A program made the position numbers and the translations under genes. 64,000 nt of DNA. It comes from JADHUC01 sp964623055 (lineage in GTDB: Bacteria > Planctomycetota > Planctomycetia > Pirellulales > Pirellulaceae). The stretch lies in contig CAZURK010000009.1 of NCBI GenBank assembly GCA_964623055.1, positions 56,699 through 120,698 of the forward strand, written 5' to 3'. Shown here piece by piece: positions 19,015-28,945 of this stretch (positions are counted from its first letter, which is position 1; each line of letters begins with the position of its first letter). The notes under the pieces are model-generated. The model made no database searches and was not told where the DNA came from. It saw only the letters and a program-made list of their open reading frames with translations.

Positions 19015-20163
19015 TCATTTCGTTGTCCAATCGACGGGATTCTGAACAGCGAATCGCAATAACTCGTCGAACAGAATCAGTTCGATATCCAGAAGCTCTT
19101 CGTGCCCCAATTGCGGATACGGCTCGTCCACCACTCCGTTGCAGCATTCATGGACCATGGTTACTGCTCCGCAGACGTGATGCAAGGCACTGGTCAAGTT
19201 GAATGACGGCGGTGGGAATTCGCGACCATCTTCCTTGGGCGGACGGCCGAGCTTCGAATGCGGCAGACCCGCCGCGGCGTAGCGCTCGCGCAGCCGTTGC
19301 GAGAATGTGGTGACCGTTTCCTTCACCATCCAAGGCGTGTAGGCTGGCTGGAGAAGCACAGGGGCGCTGGCACACGAATGCAGTGATACAGCAAAATCGG
19401 GCGCCTCTTCCCGGGCGAGGTCCAGCAGCGCGCGAGTCTCCTGGGTCATGGGCGCAAACCACTCGTCGTGCATGAGGTTGATGCCGTCGTCGTTGAAGTA
19501 CGCGCCAAGCTGCTTCACTCGCGGCCCGCGCATCGGGTGCAGCCGTTTCACCTCCGGCCAGCGAAACGAATTGCCTTGGGCGTCGACCCCCATCTCCCAT
19601 TGCTGGCGGTCCGCCAGGCTTACTCCTACCGAACTGTACCGCGGAAAGCGGAACCGGCCATCGGGATTGGCCATAGGAATGATCAGAGTGCGGCAGCGAT
19701 GGACGTTCTCGGCCATTTCGGGCCATTCCCGCCCGCGAAGGTCTTTACCCGTCTCGGCGACATGGATCATATTCACCAGCCCCGCGACGCCCTCGACTTC
19801 TCCGCCGTGCACTGGGCCGAGCAACAAAAGGACCGGCCGCTGTTGTCCATCCTTGCGAGCGTACGACGCAGGATCACGACCGGCGCAGGCCGAATTGTAG
19901 TTGGCTGTCGGCCGACGAGGTTGTTTCGGGCCGTAGGAGAACAAATAGATCTCACGTCCCCCGGCCGAACGACACAGCACACGCGACTGGCCACGGTGAA
20001 CGCTCTTGGCGGACTGGGCCACGTCGGCAAGTTCGGTCTTCCAGAAGGTAGGACACGTCTGTTGCGGCGTTCCGGCTCCACTCGCGGCCGAGGCAACGGA
20101 CGCTGCGCCCAAGGTCGCCAACATCTCGCGTCGATTGATGCCTGGGTTTGGTCGCTCGTGCAT
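19015..20163 (-). CDS. M14-family zinc carboxypeptidase, Tat-exported
   Basis: 382 residues with a Tat-like leader (NRREMLATLGAASVASAASG). Zinc ligands of the M14 fold are visible: HGGE gives H119 and E122, and SLHSC gives H262. PMANPDGR (163-170) is the typical substrate-site loop, and TMVHECC places the likely catalytic Glu at 339. It should cleave C-terminal residues from peptides, or an amide in cell-wall peptides, outside the cytoplasm. The Gfo/Idh gene follows 68 bases downstream and may share its transcript. The upstream side is a palindromic repeat. Confidence 0.85.
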   Translation of the reverse strand: MHERPNPGINRREMLATLGAASVASAASGAGTPQQTCPTFWKTELADVAQSAKSVHRGQSRVLCRSAGGREIYLFSYGPKQPRRPTANYNSACAGRDPASYARKDGQQRPVLLLLGPVHGGEVEGVAGLVNMIHVAETGKDLRGREWPEMAENVHRCRTLIIPMANPDGRFRFPRYSSVGVSLADRQQWEMGVDAQGNSFRWPEVKRLHPMRGPRVKQLGAYFNDDGINLMHDEWFAPMTQETRALLDLAREEAPDFAVSLHSCASAPVLLQPAYTPWMVKETVTTFSQRLRERYAAAGLPHSKLGRPPKEDGREFPPPSFNLTSALHHVCGAVTMVHECCNGVVDEPYPQLGHEELLDIELILFDELLRFAVQNPVDWTTK

Positions 20164-20220
20164 GGCAACTACTCTCGATTTCTATGGCGTTCGAAATCGT
20201 TCAACGGCAAGCCGAAGGTC

Positions 20221-20393
20221 TCCTCCAAGGTTGCCTTAACAGCCCGTTGAAAACTAACTCGTAGGCCGGAACGAGCGTAGCGCTGTTCCGGCAAAGCTCA
20301 ATTTCACCAGAAATCAGTGCCGGAACTGCGTCGCTGACGCTCCTTGTTGCCGGCCTACAACTCTGTTATGCAGCCGCTTCCTCCAAGGTTGCC
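20221..20393. repeat. Palindromic element GTAGGCCGGAAC, bracketed by a 15-bp direct repeat
   Basis: Inner imperfect palindrome: 20261-20293 against 20318-20358, with ends GTAGGCCGG and CCGGCCTAC; GCCGGAAC and GTTCCGGC recur inside. On both sides stands the same 15-mer, TCCTCCAAGGTTGCC, at 20221-20235 and 20379-20393, the latter touching the stop codon of the neighbouring beta-helix gene. This layout is what a small inserted element with a duplicated target would leave. Confidence 0.75.
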
Positions 20394-22043
20394 CTACTGC
20401 CTGCGACTGGCGAGTGGCCATTCGTCGAGCAGCCATTCGGGAATCGTGGGGAACGCCCCCTGCTCGCCGCACATCGGTTGGTTGAGTTCGAGCGGCCCCG
20501 CATCCGGTGCCTCGCCTTCCGTCTTGTCTTTGACGCGACTAATCGCAATGCCCAGGTCAATTGCCTCGCTGTCGGGCTTAAGGCGGAAGTCAAACAGTGA
20601 TCGGTTCACAAACGGATCGATCGTTGCCACTTTGCTCGCCTCCATCCCGTCGGGAACGTCGCTGCCTCCATCGTCGCGTGGAAGCAAGAGATTGTTGCGA
20701 CAGCGCGAGAGTTGTTGCGTCGTTTCGCCTTCCGAAAAGACAACGCAGCCTTCCGGCCGTTCCTGGAAACCGTCGTCCTTGCCGCCGGGTGAGTACTCGA
20801 TGATGTTGTTCACGATCAGATTGCCGTATCCGCTGCCAATCTGGATCGGAGCGCCGCTGGTGTTCAGAAAGGCATTGTGAGCGATCAGGTTGAAGTTGCA
20901 CTTATGTAGCGAGATAGCGCGGTCGATCGGGCCAAGAACAATGTTGTGCGTGATCCGGTTGTGGCCGGCAAATCGACGGCCACCCCACACGTACATCGCC
21001 GCGCTCTTGCGGTTCTTCAGTGGGAAGCAGCGATTCCGTTTGTCCGGCCCGAACAAATTGTGTTGAACGACGATTCCCCGCGGCGAATCCGCGCCGCTGC
21101 CGCTGTAGATATGGATCGCGCCGCCCGATGTGCGCCACCAGATGTTGCGACGCAACGTCAGGTTCTCCGCACCATTGGACACATAGATGCCGTGATCGCC
21201 CTGTCCCATTCCGGCATTGTAGATGACGCAATCCTCGACGGTGTTGAACCGCGACTCGTTCGAGGTCATGCCCTGGGATGTCATGTCTCGAATAATGCAC
21301 TTGCGGACGATGTTGAAACAGCCAAAAGCGTTATTGCCGAGGCCGGACACGTCGAACGAATGGCCTTTGGGCTTGTATACGTGGACCTGTCGGCCCGCGA
21401 TGTGTACGCCCACTCGGCCGCGACGCAACACAAAACCCTCGAACACGTTGAACGCGCCGGCCACGTTGACCAGCGTGCCGTTGACGGCGAACACTTCTTT
21501 CGGCTCGCGGTTCTCCCAGTTGTGGACATGAACAAGGAACGTCTTGTCCACCTGTGGCTCGACGACAAACATGCCTTCGTCGAGCGACGTTTTGCCATCG
21601 CGCCGCCAACGCGAAGTAGCGTCGATCAGCCCCTCGCCGTCGACCAGCAGGGACCGTGGCGAGAAGTCCAAGTGATTTTCCCATACGCCCTCTTTGCCTT
21701 GGACCTTCTTCCAACCCGTGACCAGGGCGCCGCCGTCAATAATCACCTTGTGGTCGTTTTCGGAGCGCCACGTGACGGGCGCCCCCTCGTTCCCAACCGA
21801 ACGAATGTTAAGCGAGCCTCCAAATGCCGCTTGGGGGTAGACGCCGTCGAGGAAGATCACATGATCGCCAGGTTCCAGTGGCACTTCCTTGACCGCGTGC
21901 GCAACGCTAAAGGGCTTGTCCTTCGAACCGTCTGCATCCGGTGTGCCATCGGGCGAGACGTAGTACTCCGCACCGGACGCCGAAAGCGCGATGGTCCATG
22001 CACACGCGACAACGAATGTCCATGCGATTTGCGCCATTCCCAT
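20394..22043 (-). CDS. Exported right-handed parallel beta-helix protein
   Basis: 550 residues from the ATG at 22043, which has GGAGGTG eight bases upstream. The Sec leader is MGMAQIAWTFVVACAWTIAL, and the mature protein opens with EYYVSPDGTPDADGSKDKPF, a DUF1565-like entry strand. The body consists of repeated short strands rich in N, V and I (for example NTVEDCVIYNAGMGQGDHGI and HNLFGP), typical of pectate-lyase or PL6-like parallel beta-helices. The family members cut or bind acidic polysaccharides. I cannot place catalytic residues. A paralogous beta-helix gene lies 62 bases upstream on the same strand. Confidence 0.78.
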   Translation of the reverse strand: MGMAQIAWTFVVACAWTIALSASGAEYYVSPDGTPDADGSKDKPFSVAHAVKEVPLEPGDHVIFLDGVYPQAAFGGSLNIRSVGNEGAPVTWRSENDHKVIIDGGALVTGWKKVQGKEGVWENHLDFSPRSLLVDGEGLIDATSRWRRDGKTSLDEGMFVVEPQVDKTFLVHVHNWENREPKEVFAVNGTLVNVAGAFNVFEGFVLRRGRVGVHIAGRQVHVYKPKGHSFDVSGLGNNAFGCFNIVRKCIIRDMTSQGMTSNESRFNTVEDCVIYNAGMGQGDHGIYVSNGAENLTLRRNIWWRTSGGAIHIYSGSGADSPRGIVVQHNLFGPDKRNRCFPLKNRKSAAMYVWGGRRFAGHNRITHNIVLGPIDRAISLHKCNFNLIAHNAFLNTSGAPIQIGSGYGNLIVNNIIEYSPGGKDDGFQERPEGCVVFSEGETTQQLSRCRNNLLLPRDDGGSDVPDGMEASKVATIDPFVNRSLFDFRLKPDSEAIDLGIAISRVKDKTEGEAPDAGPLELNQPMCGEQGAFPTIPEWLLDEWPLASRRQ

Positions 22044-22105
22044 GCTAAGCACCTCCGCTTTGACTTCGGCAACGTTTTGTGATCGGAAATAACGAAACCT
22101 CGCAC

Positions 22106-23398
22106 TCACTTCCCCGTCGGGGGTTGGCGGAGGACGACGAAAGCACAGAACTCACCTTGGCCCGTACGATCTTCGACCGGCATCGGGATCGTGACGGCTT
22201 TTCCTTTGTACGTCCCCGCCACGACCGATGGCCCGAAGAAGTCGAGGACGCTCTGGATGCGGAAAGCGTCGCCCGTCTTCAGGAAGGTCGCAAGGTCGAC
22301 ATCGACCGTCTTCGACTTGGGCCAGTTGACAATCGCAAGATTTGCCCGGCTTGGATCGTACTTGCTAGGCCGCACGAACATAGTCGCGGTCTCCGGGACG
22401 GCATCGTTCTCGCGGCCGCGCCAGATGAGGTTGTCCTTCTCCGTAACGTTCTTGAAGCCGCGAATCGAGAGGCCGTGGCGGATGATCGTGTTGCCCTCGA
22501 CGATGCAATCTTCGCTATCTTTGGCCGTGTATCCGACGCTCATCGGGACCTCGTACAGAATGTTGTTCTTGACGACAATGCCTCGGCTACCTCTGCCGCC
22601 GCCGATCAGGAACGTGTAGCGGCCGCCTTCTTTGCGAGGGCCGAACGCGATGTTGCCCTCGATGTGGAAGTTGTCCACATAGGCGCGCGAGGATCCGTAG
22701 AACTGCGTCGTATTCGAGTAGTTACCGAAGAAGATGTTGTCCGTGACCAGTTTCGTTCCGGTCTGATTCTGGCCGTAGATCCCCGGTCCATGGTAGCGGT
22801 CAGGCCCAATCCAACCGTTGTCGTAGACAATACAGCCGTGCACTTCACTATCGACCGCGGGTCTCCAGAAGCCAATGCCTTGCGCATTGTCGTGAATGAC
22901 CAGATGAATGTACTTGCAGTGCTCGCCACCAAGGATGTTCAGGCTTCCCCAGGGGCGCGCTAGATCTTCGGGATGGGAGCCGCTGTCTTTGGCGACGCGC
23001 GACTCGCTGAGATTCTCCGAGACGATGATCTCCAGATCCCAGATCCAAAGGAACTTGCTGGGATTCTCGACACGCAGGCCCCCATCAACCGTTACACGCT
23101 GGCCGGGCTCCGGGCGGACGTGAATGGGTTTACCCTCTGCGCCGGCCAACTTCACCGAGTAGCCGTTTGACCCCGGCTGGCGAAGTGGATGTTTGTAAGT
23201 TCCACCACGGACCCAGACCGTATCACCCGGTGCGATCTGGTGAACTCCGCTGAGCGCCGACTCCAAGTCCCACGGAGCGGCCTCGGTCCCCGGGTTGTCG
23301 GCCTTGCCGTCAACGGCAATGTAGTGCTCTGCCGCGGTGGATAAACCGCTCGCCAAGAGGGCGCAAACAAACGCAACGCTTACGCCGATCGCCTTCAT
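22106..23398 (-). CDS. Exported right-handed parallel beta-helix protein, second copy
   Basis: 430 residues from the ATG at 23398 (AGGAAG upstream). It has a Sec leader (MKAIGVSVAFVCALLASGLS) and then HYIAVDGKADNPGTEAAPW, the same entry pattern as the neighbouring gene at 20394-22043. Short N-rich turns such as GIVVKNNILYEV and DCIVEGNTIIRHG mark successive helix coils. It is probably a polysaccharide lyase or carbohydrate-binding helix in the same pathway as its neighbour, with which it is probably co-transcribed. The two share architecture but differ enough that duplication would be old. Confidence 0.77.
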   Translation of the reverse strand: MKAIGVSVAFVCALLASGLSTAAEHYIAVDGKADNPGTEAAPWDLESALSGVHQIAPGDTVWVRGGTYKHPLRQPGSNGYSVKLAGAEGKPIHVRPEPGQRVTVDGGLRVENPSKFLWIWDLEIIVSENLSESRVAKDSGSHPEDLARPWGSLNILGGEHCKYIHLVIHDNAQGIGFWRPAVDSEVHGCIVYDNGWIGPDRYHGPGIYGQNQTGTKLVTDNIFFGNYSNTTQFYGSSRAYVDNFHIEGNIAFGPRKEGGRYTFLIGGGRGSRGIVVKNNILYEVPMSVGYTAKDSEDCIVEGNTIIRHGLSIRGFKNVTEKDNLIWRGRENDAVPETATMFVRPSKYDPSRANLAIVNWPKSKTVDVDLATFLKTGDAFRIQSVLDFFGPSVVAGTYKGKAVTIPMPVEDRTGQGEFCAFVVLRQPPTGK

Positions 23399-23531
23399 GA
23401 GACTTCCTCCCAACAGGTTCGCGCAGTTACGACAGGGCCGCTCATCGTACGCCGCTGGGGATCTACCGTCAAATCACGGGCGCAGCCCAGCCCCATATAC
23501 GCTCAAGATACAACCAAGACGGCCAGTTCGC

Positions 23532-25001
23532 CTACTTCGACTTCTCCCACATCGAGTCGATCAACTCGACGGTTCGGTCGACGAGGACTTGGCCGCCTTT
23601 GGGGCCCACGAGACTGCTGTGGACGATGGCGCTGTAGTGGCCTCCGTGGACGGCTCTTTCGGTCGGTAGATACGTACCTGGTCCGACCAATTGGATCACG
23701 AACGTCTGGACGGCTTTGCTTCGGGCCTTGATGCGAATCCCAAAATCGGTGAACAACTCGAACTGGTTCGTGCACACAACGGCATCGCCGATCCGCACAA
23801 CGTGCAATTCCATTTCGAGTGTCGGATTCGGATCAGTCTTCTGCCTCTCGAAACGGTTGACCGTCACTTCGTACCACTTCATCCGCCGGTACACGCGATT
23901 GGCGGCTTTCGGATCATTCTCGATTTGCGCGGCCGTTTGCTCGAACACCTTCTTCGCCTCGGCGTATTCCGCTTCGCTCACCAACCGCATGGGAAGATGC
24001 ACCGTCTCGACTTTGTGGATGACTGGCACATCGGTATGCCGGTCGTCCTTGACCACCTCGTAAGCGTCATCGACGGCGTCCACCACGCGTCTGGCAATCT
24101 CTTCCAGGCGAGTCAGGCCGCGAAGCCGCTGCATCCGGCCTTCAGCCGCTTTGCGGTACATCAAGTGGGGCGACTGGTCACCCGCGGCGCCCGTCCAGCC
24201 CAGGACACACACCTGGTCACCGTACTTCTTGTGCAGGGCCTCGCGCACGGGATGCCAGAAGTCGGCGTTGATGGCAGTTCTGCTTTCAACCTCCTGGGAA
24301 GGACACGCGACATTCACTGCCATGGCGATCAGCTCGCCAGCCGCGTTCCAGGCGAACAACACGGACACATCGTGGTCCTCATATCCTTCCAGACCGCGGA
24401 ACTCCGGAACGGTCGTCGAGCCATACATGCGTGCCGTCCCGTTGGCGTACACGGCGCGGCGATTGTAGGCCACCACCGCATGGCCCAGGCCCCAGGAAAC
24501 GCTGCCGGCGGCGCGGTCCTTCCATGCCTTGGCAATCGCGTCAGCCACGCGTTCGGCAAAGAACGTCCGATACTGTTCGACCTGCATCACGCCTTCCTTC
24601 GGCAGCACCCACTTTCCCAGCCTCGGTTCCGGGGCCGTGTGCGTGTGAGTTCCGGAGAGAAAGATCTTACTGGTATCCAGATCCGGCGAGCGTTTCTTGA
24701 CTTCCTGGCGGACAAGTTCCAGCAAGTCGGCAGGAATACTGATCAAGTCACAGGAAACCATGATCGCCAGATCGAGTGCTTTGTTACCCTCGCGAGATTC
24801 CAGGGCAAGAACATTCGCCGTGATCGGCGTTTCTGCGTTCCGCGAGATTCGCAGATGAAACTGCCCCGAGATGGCCACCGGCTCGCTGGGCGTAATATCG
24901 GTGCTCGCCGCCCCTGCAAACAACTCGGCATAGGCCGCTTGCGAGAAAGGCGCCAACAGGCTGATGGCGAGGCAGATTGACTTCCAGTCTCGTGTAAACA
25001 T
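23532..25001 (-). CDS. Exported neutral/alkaline ceramidase-like hydrolase
   Basis: 489 residues from the ATG at 25001 (AGGAGG upstream) with a Sec leader ending QAAYA. The mature protein starts with FAGAASTDITP, the usual opening of the neutral/alkaline non-lysosomal ceramidase N-terminal domain. SGTHTHTAPE (116-125) is the conserved His motif of the zinc site. True ceramidases cleave the amide of ceramide and are about 650-700 residues with a C-terminal Ig-like domain. This protein is shorter and appears to lack most of that domain, as is common in planctomycete homologues whose substrate is unknown. It stands between beta-helix and sialidase-like genes, all exported. Confidence 0.82.
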   Translation of the reverse strand: MFTRDWKSICLAISLLAPFSQAAYAELFAGAASTDITPSEPVAISGQFHLRISRNAETPITANVLALESREGNKALDLAIMVSCDLISIPADLLELVRQEVKKRSPDLDTSKIFLSGTHTHTAPEPRLGKWVLPKEGVMQVEQYRTFFAERVADAIAKAWKDRAAGSVSWGLGHAVVAYNRRAVYANGTARMYGSTTVPEFRGLEGYEDHDVSVLFAWNAAGELIAMAVNVACPSQEVESRTAINADFWHPVREALHKKYGDQVCVLGWTGAAGDQSPHLMYRKAAEGRMQRLRGLTRLEEIARRVVDAVDDAYEVVKDDRHTDVPVIHKVETVHLPMRLVSEAEYAEAKKVFEQTAAQIENDPKAANRVYRRMKWYEVTVNRFERQKTDPNPTLEMELHVVRIGDAVVCTNQFELFTDFGIRIKARSKAVQTFVIQLVGPGTYLPTERAVHGGHYSAIVHSSLVGPKGGQVLVDRTVELIDSMWEKSK

Positions 25002-25101
25002 GTTGTGTCCTCCTGGTTTCTGCATGGTTTGCCCCGATCATATCAGGCTGCTCCAATCATTTGAAGGATCTTCAAAGGGGCTTACGATACTATCAAGGGC
25101 T

Positions 25102-26412
25102 TCACTTGCTGCCCGCAGCAGGCGTTTCCTTTGGTTTGATAAACAACACTTCGGCCCGCCCAATCCATCCCGATCTTAGATCCACTCGGAACCATCCGTC
25201 GCTGTTCTTCCTGTTGAACCGGAGGGGGGATCGTTTGCCGAATTCTTTCAGATCGTATTGCGCCCACGTCTTCCCCATATCCAACGAAATGATGAATCCC
25301 GTGTGGTACGGTGATGCGGGTGCGTAATGCGACGACAGAATCACGCCGTCTTGAATGACCATGTTGGCGGACTCGTACTCCGGGTTGAAGAGCATCGTGT
25401 GCGCGTCGGGATTGGCAATGTCAGCCGGGTCGCATCGGAAGATCCCACGGTCGTGAGGCTTGGGGCCGTTCGCGTCGGCAACCCAATAGCATTTCCCGTC
25501 AACGAAGTTGATGCCGCCGCATTTGTAGCGCGAGTTCGATGCATCCGACACGATGACCTTCCAGTGCCATTTGTCCTTTTCCGCGTCGTAAGTACCTCTT
25601 AGCCAGTGGCACTCGTGCCCCTCGGGCGTCTCGCGATCGCCTGTGCAGGCGTAAAACGCGTTTTCGTCGGGGTTATACGCCACGCAGTGCATGTGGCGGC
25701 AAATGACCGGATTGTCGGGGTCGCCAAGCAGCGTGCCCGTCGAGCCGCCACGCGAGCCGTTATCCCGATAATAGGGATTCTGTCCGAAGGCATACGCGAT
25801 TTTCACGGTCTGCCCGCTGTCGGTCGAGTAGAAGATATTCACCGGCACCGCGCCGCCAAGGACGTTGCAGTAATTGCCCCATACCAGCATCTCCACACCG
25901 TTCACATCCCAGGTATGAACGCCATCCAGTGGGTGGAAGTACCAGCCTGGATAATCTGCGTTTTGTGGTGTGTGCGGGATGTAGTCTGCCCCGTCAGCAT
26001 CCTTCACCGTAATCTGCTTGTACGTCTTCAGATTGTCCGTGCTGAGATAGACTTTCGCGCGAGTGGCAAACAGAATATTCCCGTTCTTCAGGATGCAGCT
26101 AAACGTTATGTTCTTGGCGTTTGGGAACGCGCTGCTGTGCGGCCATGTGCGGCCGTTGTCTTCGGACAGGAAAACGGTGTCGTCAGAGAACCCGAACGCC
26201 TTATTATCGCGCTGCGTGTCGATGTATGGACCTTCCGGCTGCAGGCGATACCAGAAATGATCCGTCGAAGGGCAATCGGAAGGAGGCGTGCCTGGCTCGG
26301 CGCCCAGCGCACGAGCGCCGGGTACCAGAATCCCGCCGGCAGTCACCGCCGTGGCAGCCAAGAACCGGCGGCGAGTCACTTGTCGTTGCGGCGTCATCAT
26401 TCGTCTTCTCAT
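25102..26412 (-). CDS. Tat-exported sialidase-like beta-propeller protein
   Basis: 436 residues from the ATG at 26412 (GGAGA upstream); the frame is open further up, but the Tat leader QVTRRRFLAATAVTAGG starts shortly after this ATG. Asp-box motifs of BNR/sialidase propellers are SEDNGRTW near the N-terminus, STDSGQT in the middle and SLDMGKTW near the C-terminus. There is no clear RIP motif or Arg triad, so catalytic sialidase activity is doubtful; it may bind or process another glycan. It is one of six such propellers between 25 and 39.5 kb. Confidence 0.72.
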   Translation of the reverse strand: MRRRMMTPQRQVTRRRFLAATAVTAGGILVPGARALGAEPGTPPSDCPSTDHFWYRLQPEGPYIDTQRDNKAFGFSDDTVFLSEDNGRTWPHSSAFPNAKNITFSCILKNGNILFATRAKVYLSTDNLKTYKQITVKDADGADYIPHTPQNADYPGWYFHPLDGVHTWDVNGVEMLVWGNYCNVLGGAVPVNIFYSTDSGQTVKIAYAFGQNPYYRDNGSRGGSTGTLLGDPDNPVICRHMHCVAYNPDENAFYACTGDRETPEGHECHWLRGTYDAEKDKWHWKVIVSDASNSRYKCGGINFVDGKCYWVADANGPKPHDRGIFRCDPADIANPDAHTMLFNPEYESANMVIQDGVILSSHYAPASPYHTGFIISLDMGKTWAQYDLKEFGKRSPLRFNRKNSDGWFRVDLRSGWIGRAEVLFIKPKETPAAGSK

Positions 26413-26531
26413 GGTAGGGTCTCCGAAAATGGGGCGACTTGAAATGCAGGCTAGCCACTCTTCTGGACAGCGATTTCCACCTTCAGGGCTATTCCTTCCC
26501 TGGCCAGGATCTCCATTATCCCCCTCAGCTC

Positions 26532-27698
26532 TCATTTCGTTTGCGGCCTAACGAAAAACACGTGTTCATTCGTGTCCCCGCCGCTGTATTGGATGCTGTA
26601 TTCGATCATCAATTCGTTTGGAGTATCCGGATCATATTTGTTGATGATACAGTTGTGGCTGTATCCGTCCGGTCCCTGCTGTTGCCCGCTCACGACAACT
26701 CCGCTCATCCAGTTTGCGCCGTCATCGGATTGATAGAGCACAAAACGATGGGCTCCTTTACCATGGTGACCGGATCGTCCATGAAGATAGTACTTCCCTG
26801 CGATATAGGCCAGTTCCGGATCGCGGATCTTCCTGTCGAGGCGCGATCGTTTCTGTTTGGACCAATGGTGCCCCTCGTCTTCGCTGATGCAATAGTGCAA
26901 GTGGTCTTCGTCATTGCTGGCGTATGCCCCGGCCAGCAGACGGCCGTCGCCCATGATGCACATAGCGCCATACCATTTGCTGTTGTCCAGCGTCAGCGTG
27001 CTTCGCTTGCGCCAAGTTCGTCCATCATCCGTGCTGACGTACAATACGTGGGGACCTGATACGCTGTCAAACAACACGTAATTCGTGTTCCCCGAAACGG
27101 CGACCGCCGCGGGATAGCCAACAAACTCGCCGTCAACGAGCTGCGCCTCGGTCCATGTGGAACCACTGTCACGACTGCGCATGAAGACGCTTTTAACCCT
27201 CCGCCCCTTTTCATCAAAATGGGTGACGAACAGCACAATGGTTCCTCTTTCCGTAACAAGGCCCTCTTCGACCCATGCGGGGCGTTTCGGGTCTTTCTCG
27301 TATGCGGCGTAGGAATAGTCGAACTTGTTGTATTTCGTCCAGGTCTTGCCGCCATCTTTGCTCACGGCATATTCGCTCCAGCCATCCAGATTGTGGTCGC
27401 TGGCGTTTGTGTGAAAGGCGACAATGTTGCCGTTTGGATATTCCATGCAGACAGGTCCGCCATGAGAGTTTCTCCCCGGTGCGTCGTTTTCGAAGTCGCA
27501 AATGACGTCGCCAAAAACGTCATCGCCGACGTTGGTTGCCGGATCGTGGTCGTAGATTACGGCGCCATCGAAAGACCCGCCGCCTGGAGCCGCCTGTTGT
27601 GGAGGCTGTTCGGCGGCATGGCCCCACGAGGCCCAACACAAGACCATCGAGAGAACGAACGCCATTCTCCCTTTTCCGGAAAATCGGAGACGATTCAT
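26532..27698 (-). CDS. Exported sialidase-like (BNR) propeller protein
   Basis: 388 residues with AGGAG before the ATG and a Sec leader (FVLSMVLCWASWGHA). At least four Asp boxes are present: SKDGGKTW, SRDSGSTW, STDDGRTW and SEDEGHHW, fitting a six-bladed propeller. NGNIVAFHTN and the closing EYSIQYSGG recall exo-alpha-sialidase domains. The substrate is not known. It lies between a Tat propeller gene downstream and the signalling pair upstream. Confidence 0.76.
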   Translation of the reverse strand: MNRLRFSGKGRMAFVLSMVLCWASWGHAAEQPPQQAAPGGGSFDGAVIYDHDPATNVGDDVFGDVICDFENDAPGRNSHGGPVCMEYPNGNIVAFHTNASDHNLDGWSEYAVSKDGGKTWTKYNKFDYSYAAYEKDPKRPAWVEEGLVTERGTIVLFVTHFDEKGRRVKSVFMRSRDSGSTWTEAQLVDGEFVGYPAAVAVSGNTNYVLFDSVSGPHVLYVSTDDGRTWRKRSTLTLDNSKWYGAMCIMGDGRLLAGAYASNDEDHLHYCISEDEGHHWSKQKRSRLDRKIRDPELAYIAGKYYLHGRSGHHGKGAHRFVLYQSDDGANWMSGVVVSGQQQGPDGYSHNCIINKYDPDTPNELMIEYSIQYSGGDTNEHVFFVRPQTK

Positions 27699-27753
27699 GC
27701 TGTGGGCTCCTTGTTGAATGGTGCCTGGGAATCTGCGAAGACATGATTCTGGC

Positions 27754-28944
27754 TTAGTCGGAAATCTCCAAGGCTAGGATCGACACGTCGTCCAGCGGTA
27801 AGGACTCACCGCACCACTCCTCTGCCGCTTGGCATAATTCTGCGGTGGCGGATGCCAAATCGCGGCTGCTTGCTCGCTGCCAGGCGTCAATCAGCCGGGA
27901 ATTTCCGAAGGAATCCAGGTTGCTGTTCATTGCCTCGGGCACACCGTCCGAGTAAATGCAGAGCCGGTCGCCAGGTGCCAGTCGGACCGTGTACTCGTCG
28001 AATTCGTTATCGATATCCCAACCGATGGCGAAACCGCCGCTTTCCAACCATTGCACTTCGCCGGATCGGGGCAACCGGAGGATAGGCGGGTGTCCGGCCG
28101 AGATATACCGCAATTCATGGGTTTCTATGTCCAACACGCCGTAGACCAACGTGAAGTAGCTGCCGCCGGATTGTTCCATTTGGAACCGTCGATTCAGTTC
28201 CTCGACGACTTCTTTGGGCGATACGACCTGCCTGACCGTCGAACCGGGCTGGGGCCGCATCAGCAGCGACGAGGCGGATCCTTCGGCATTCAGGATGTGG
28301 CTGATCGTCACAGCCAGCAACGACGCAACGACGCCGTGGCCACTGACGTCGGCCACGTACAACGCCAAATGCCGGTCGTCCAGCGGCAGCACATTCAGGA
28401 AGTCGCCGGCCAACTCCTCGCATGGTCGGAAGGCCCAGGCCAGTTGGACGCCCTGCACATCGGGCAGCGATTCGGGCAGCAGTGATTGCTGGACGGCAGC
28501 GGCTGCTTCCAGACTCTGCCTCATGTGTTGATTGGCGGCCTGCAATCGTTCGTTTTGGTCGGCCAGCCGTTGCTCCAATTCGATGATTCGCTGCCCGGCG
28601 CTCACCCGCACGCGCAATTCATCCTGGTCAAAAGGCTTGGAGAGAAAATCATCCGCGCCGGCTTCCATTCCCCGAACGATATCGCCCGTTTCCTTTTTCG
28701 TCGTCAATAAGATCACATACACGTAGCCCCGATCGGTTTTCTCTCGAATGTGTTGTATAAGGCCCAGCCCGTCCATCTCGGGCATTATCCAATCGGTGAT
28801 CACCAGGAGGAACTCTTCCTCGCAGAATTGTTGCCAGGCCTTAACCCCGTTTTCGGCGGTTACCACCTCGTGCCCCCACTTCTCCAAATGACGTTGGAGC
28901 AGCCGCCGTGAGATGCGATCGTCTTCCGCAATCAAGACACGCAC
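27754..28944 (-). CDS. Response regulator with SpoIIE/PP2C-type phosphatase output
   Basis: 396 residues. The receiver domain (1-120) has acidic residues E7-D9, phospho-acceptor D51 in TDWIMPE and K103 in SKPF. A coiled coil (115-155) leads to a PPM/SpoIIE phosphatase domain (about 165-390) with AGDF (D179), VADVSGHG (D197) and YSDGVPEA. This architecture acts like RsbU: a phosphorylated receiver switches on dephosphorylation of an anti-sigma antagonist or similar protein. The start is GTG at 28944; the hybrid kinase stop ends one base earlier, giving tight coupling. The kinase's HPt domain is the obvious phosphate donor. Confidence 0.9.
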   Translation of the reverse strand: MRVLIAEDDRISRRLLQRHLEKWGHEVVTAENGVKAWQQFCEEEFLLVITDWIMPEMDGLGLIQHIREKTDRGYVYVILLTTKKETGDIVRGMEAGADDFLSKPFDQDELRVRVSAGQRIIELEQRLADQNERLQAANQHMRQSLEAAAAVQQSLLPESLPDVQGVQLAWAFRPCEELAGDFLNVLPLDDRHLALYVADVSGHGVVASLLAVTISHILNAEGSASSLLMRPQPGSTVRQVVSPKEVVEELNRRFQMEQSGGSYFTLVYGVLDIETHELRYISAGHPPILRLPRSGEVQWLESGGFAIGWDIDNEFDEYTVRLAPGDRLCIYSDGVPEAMNSNLDSFGNSRLIDAWQRASSRDLASATAELCQAAEEWCGESLPLDDVSILALEISD

Positions 28945-28945
28945 A

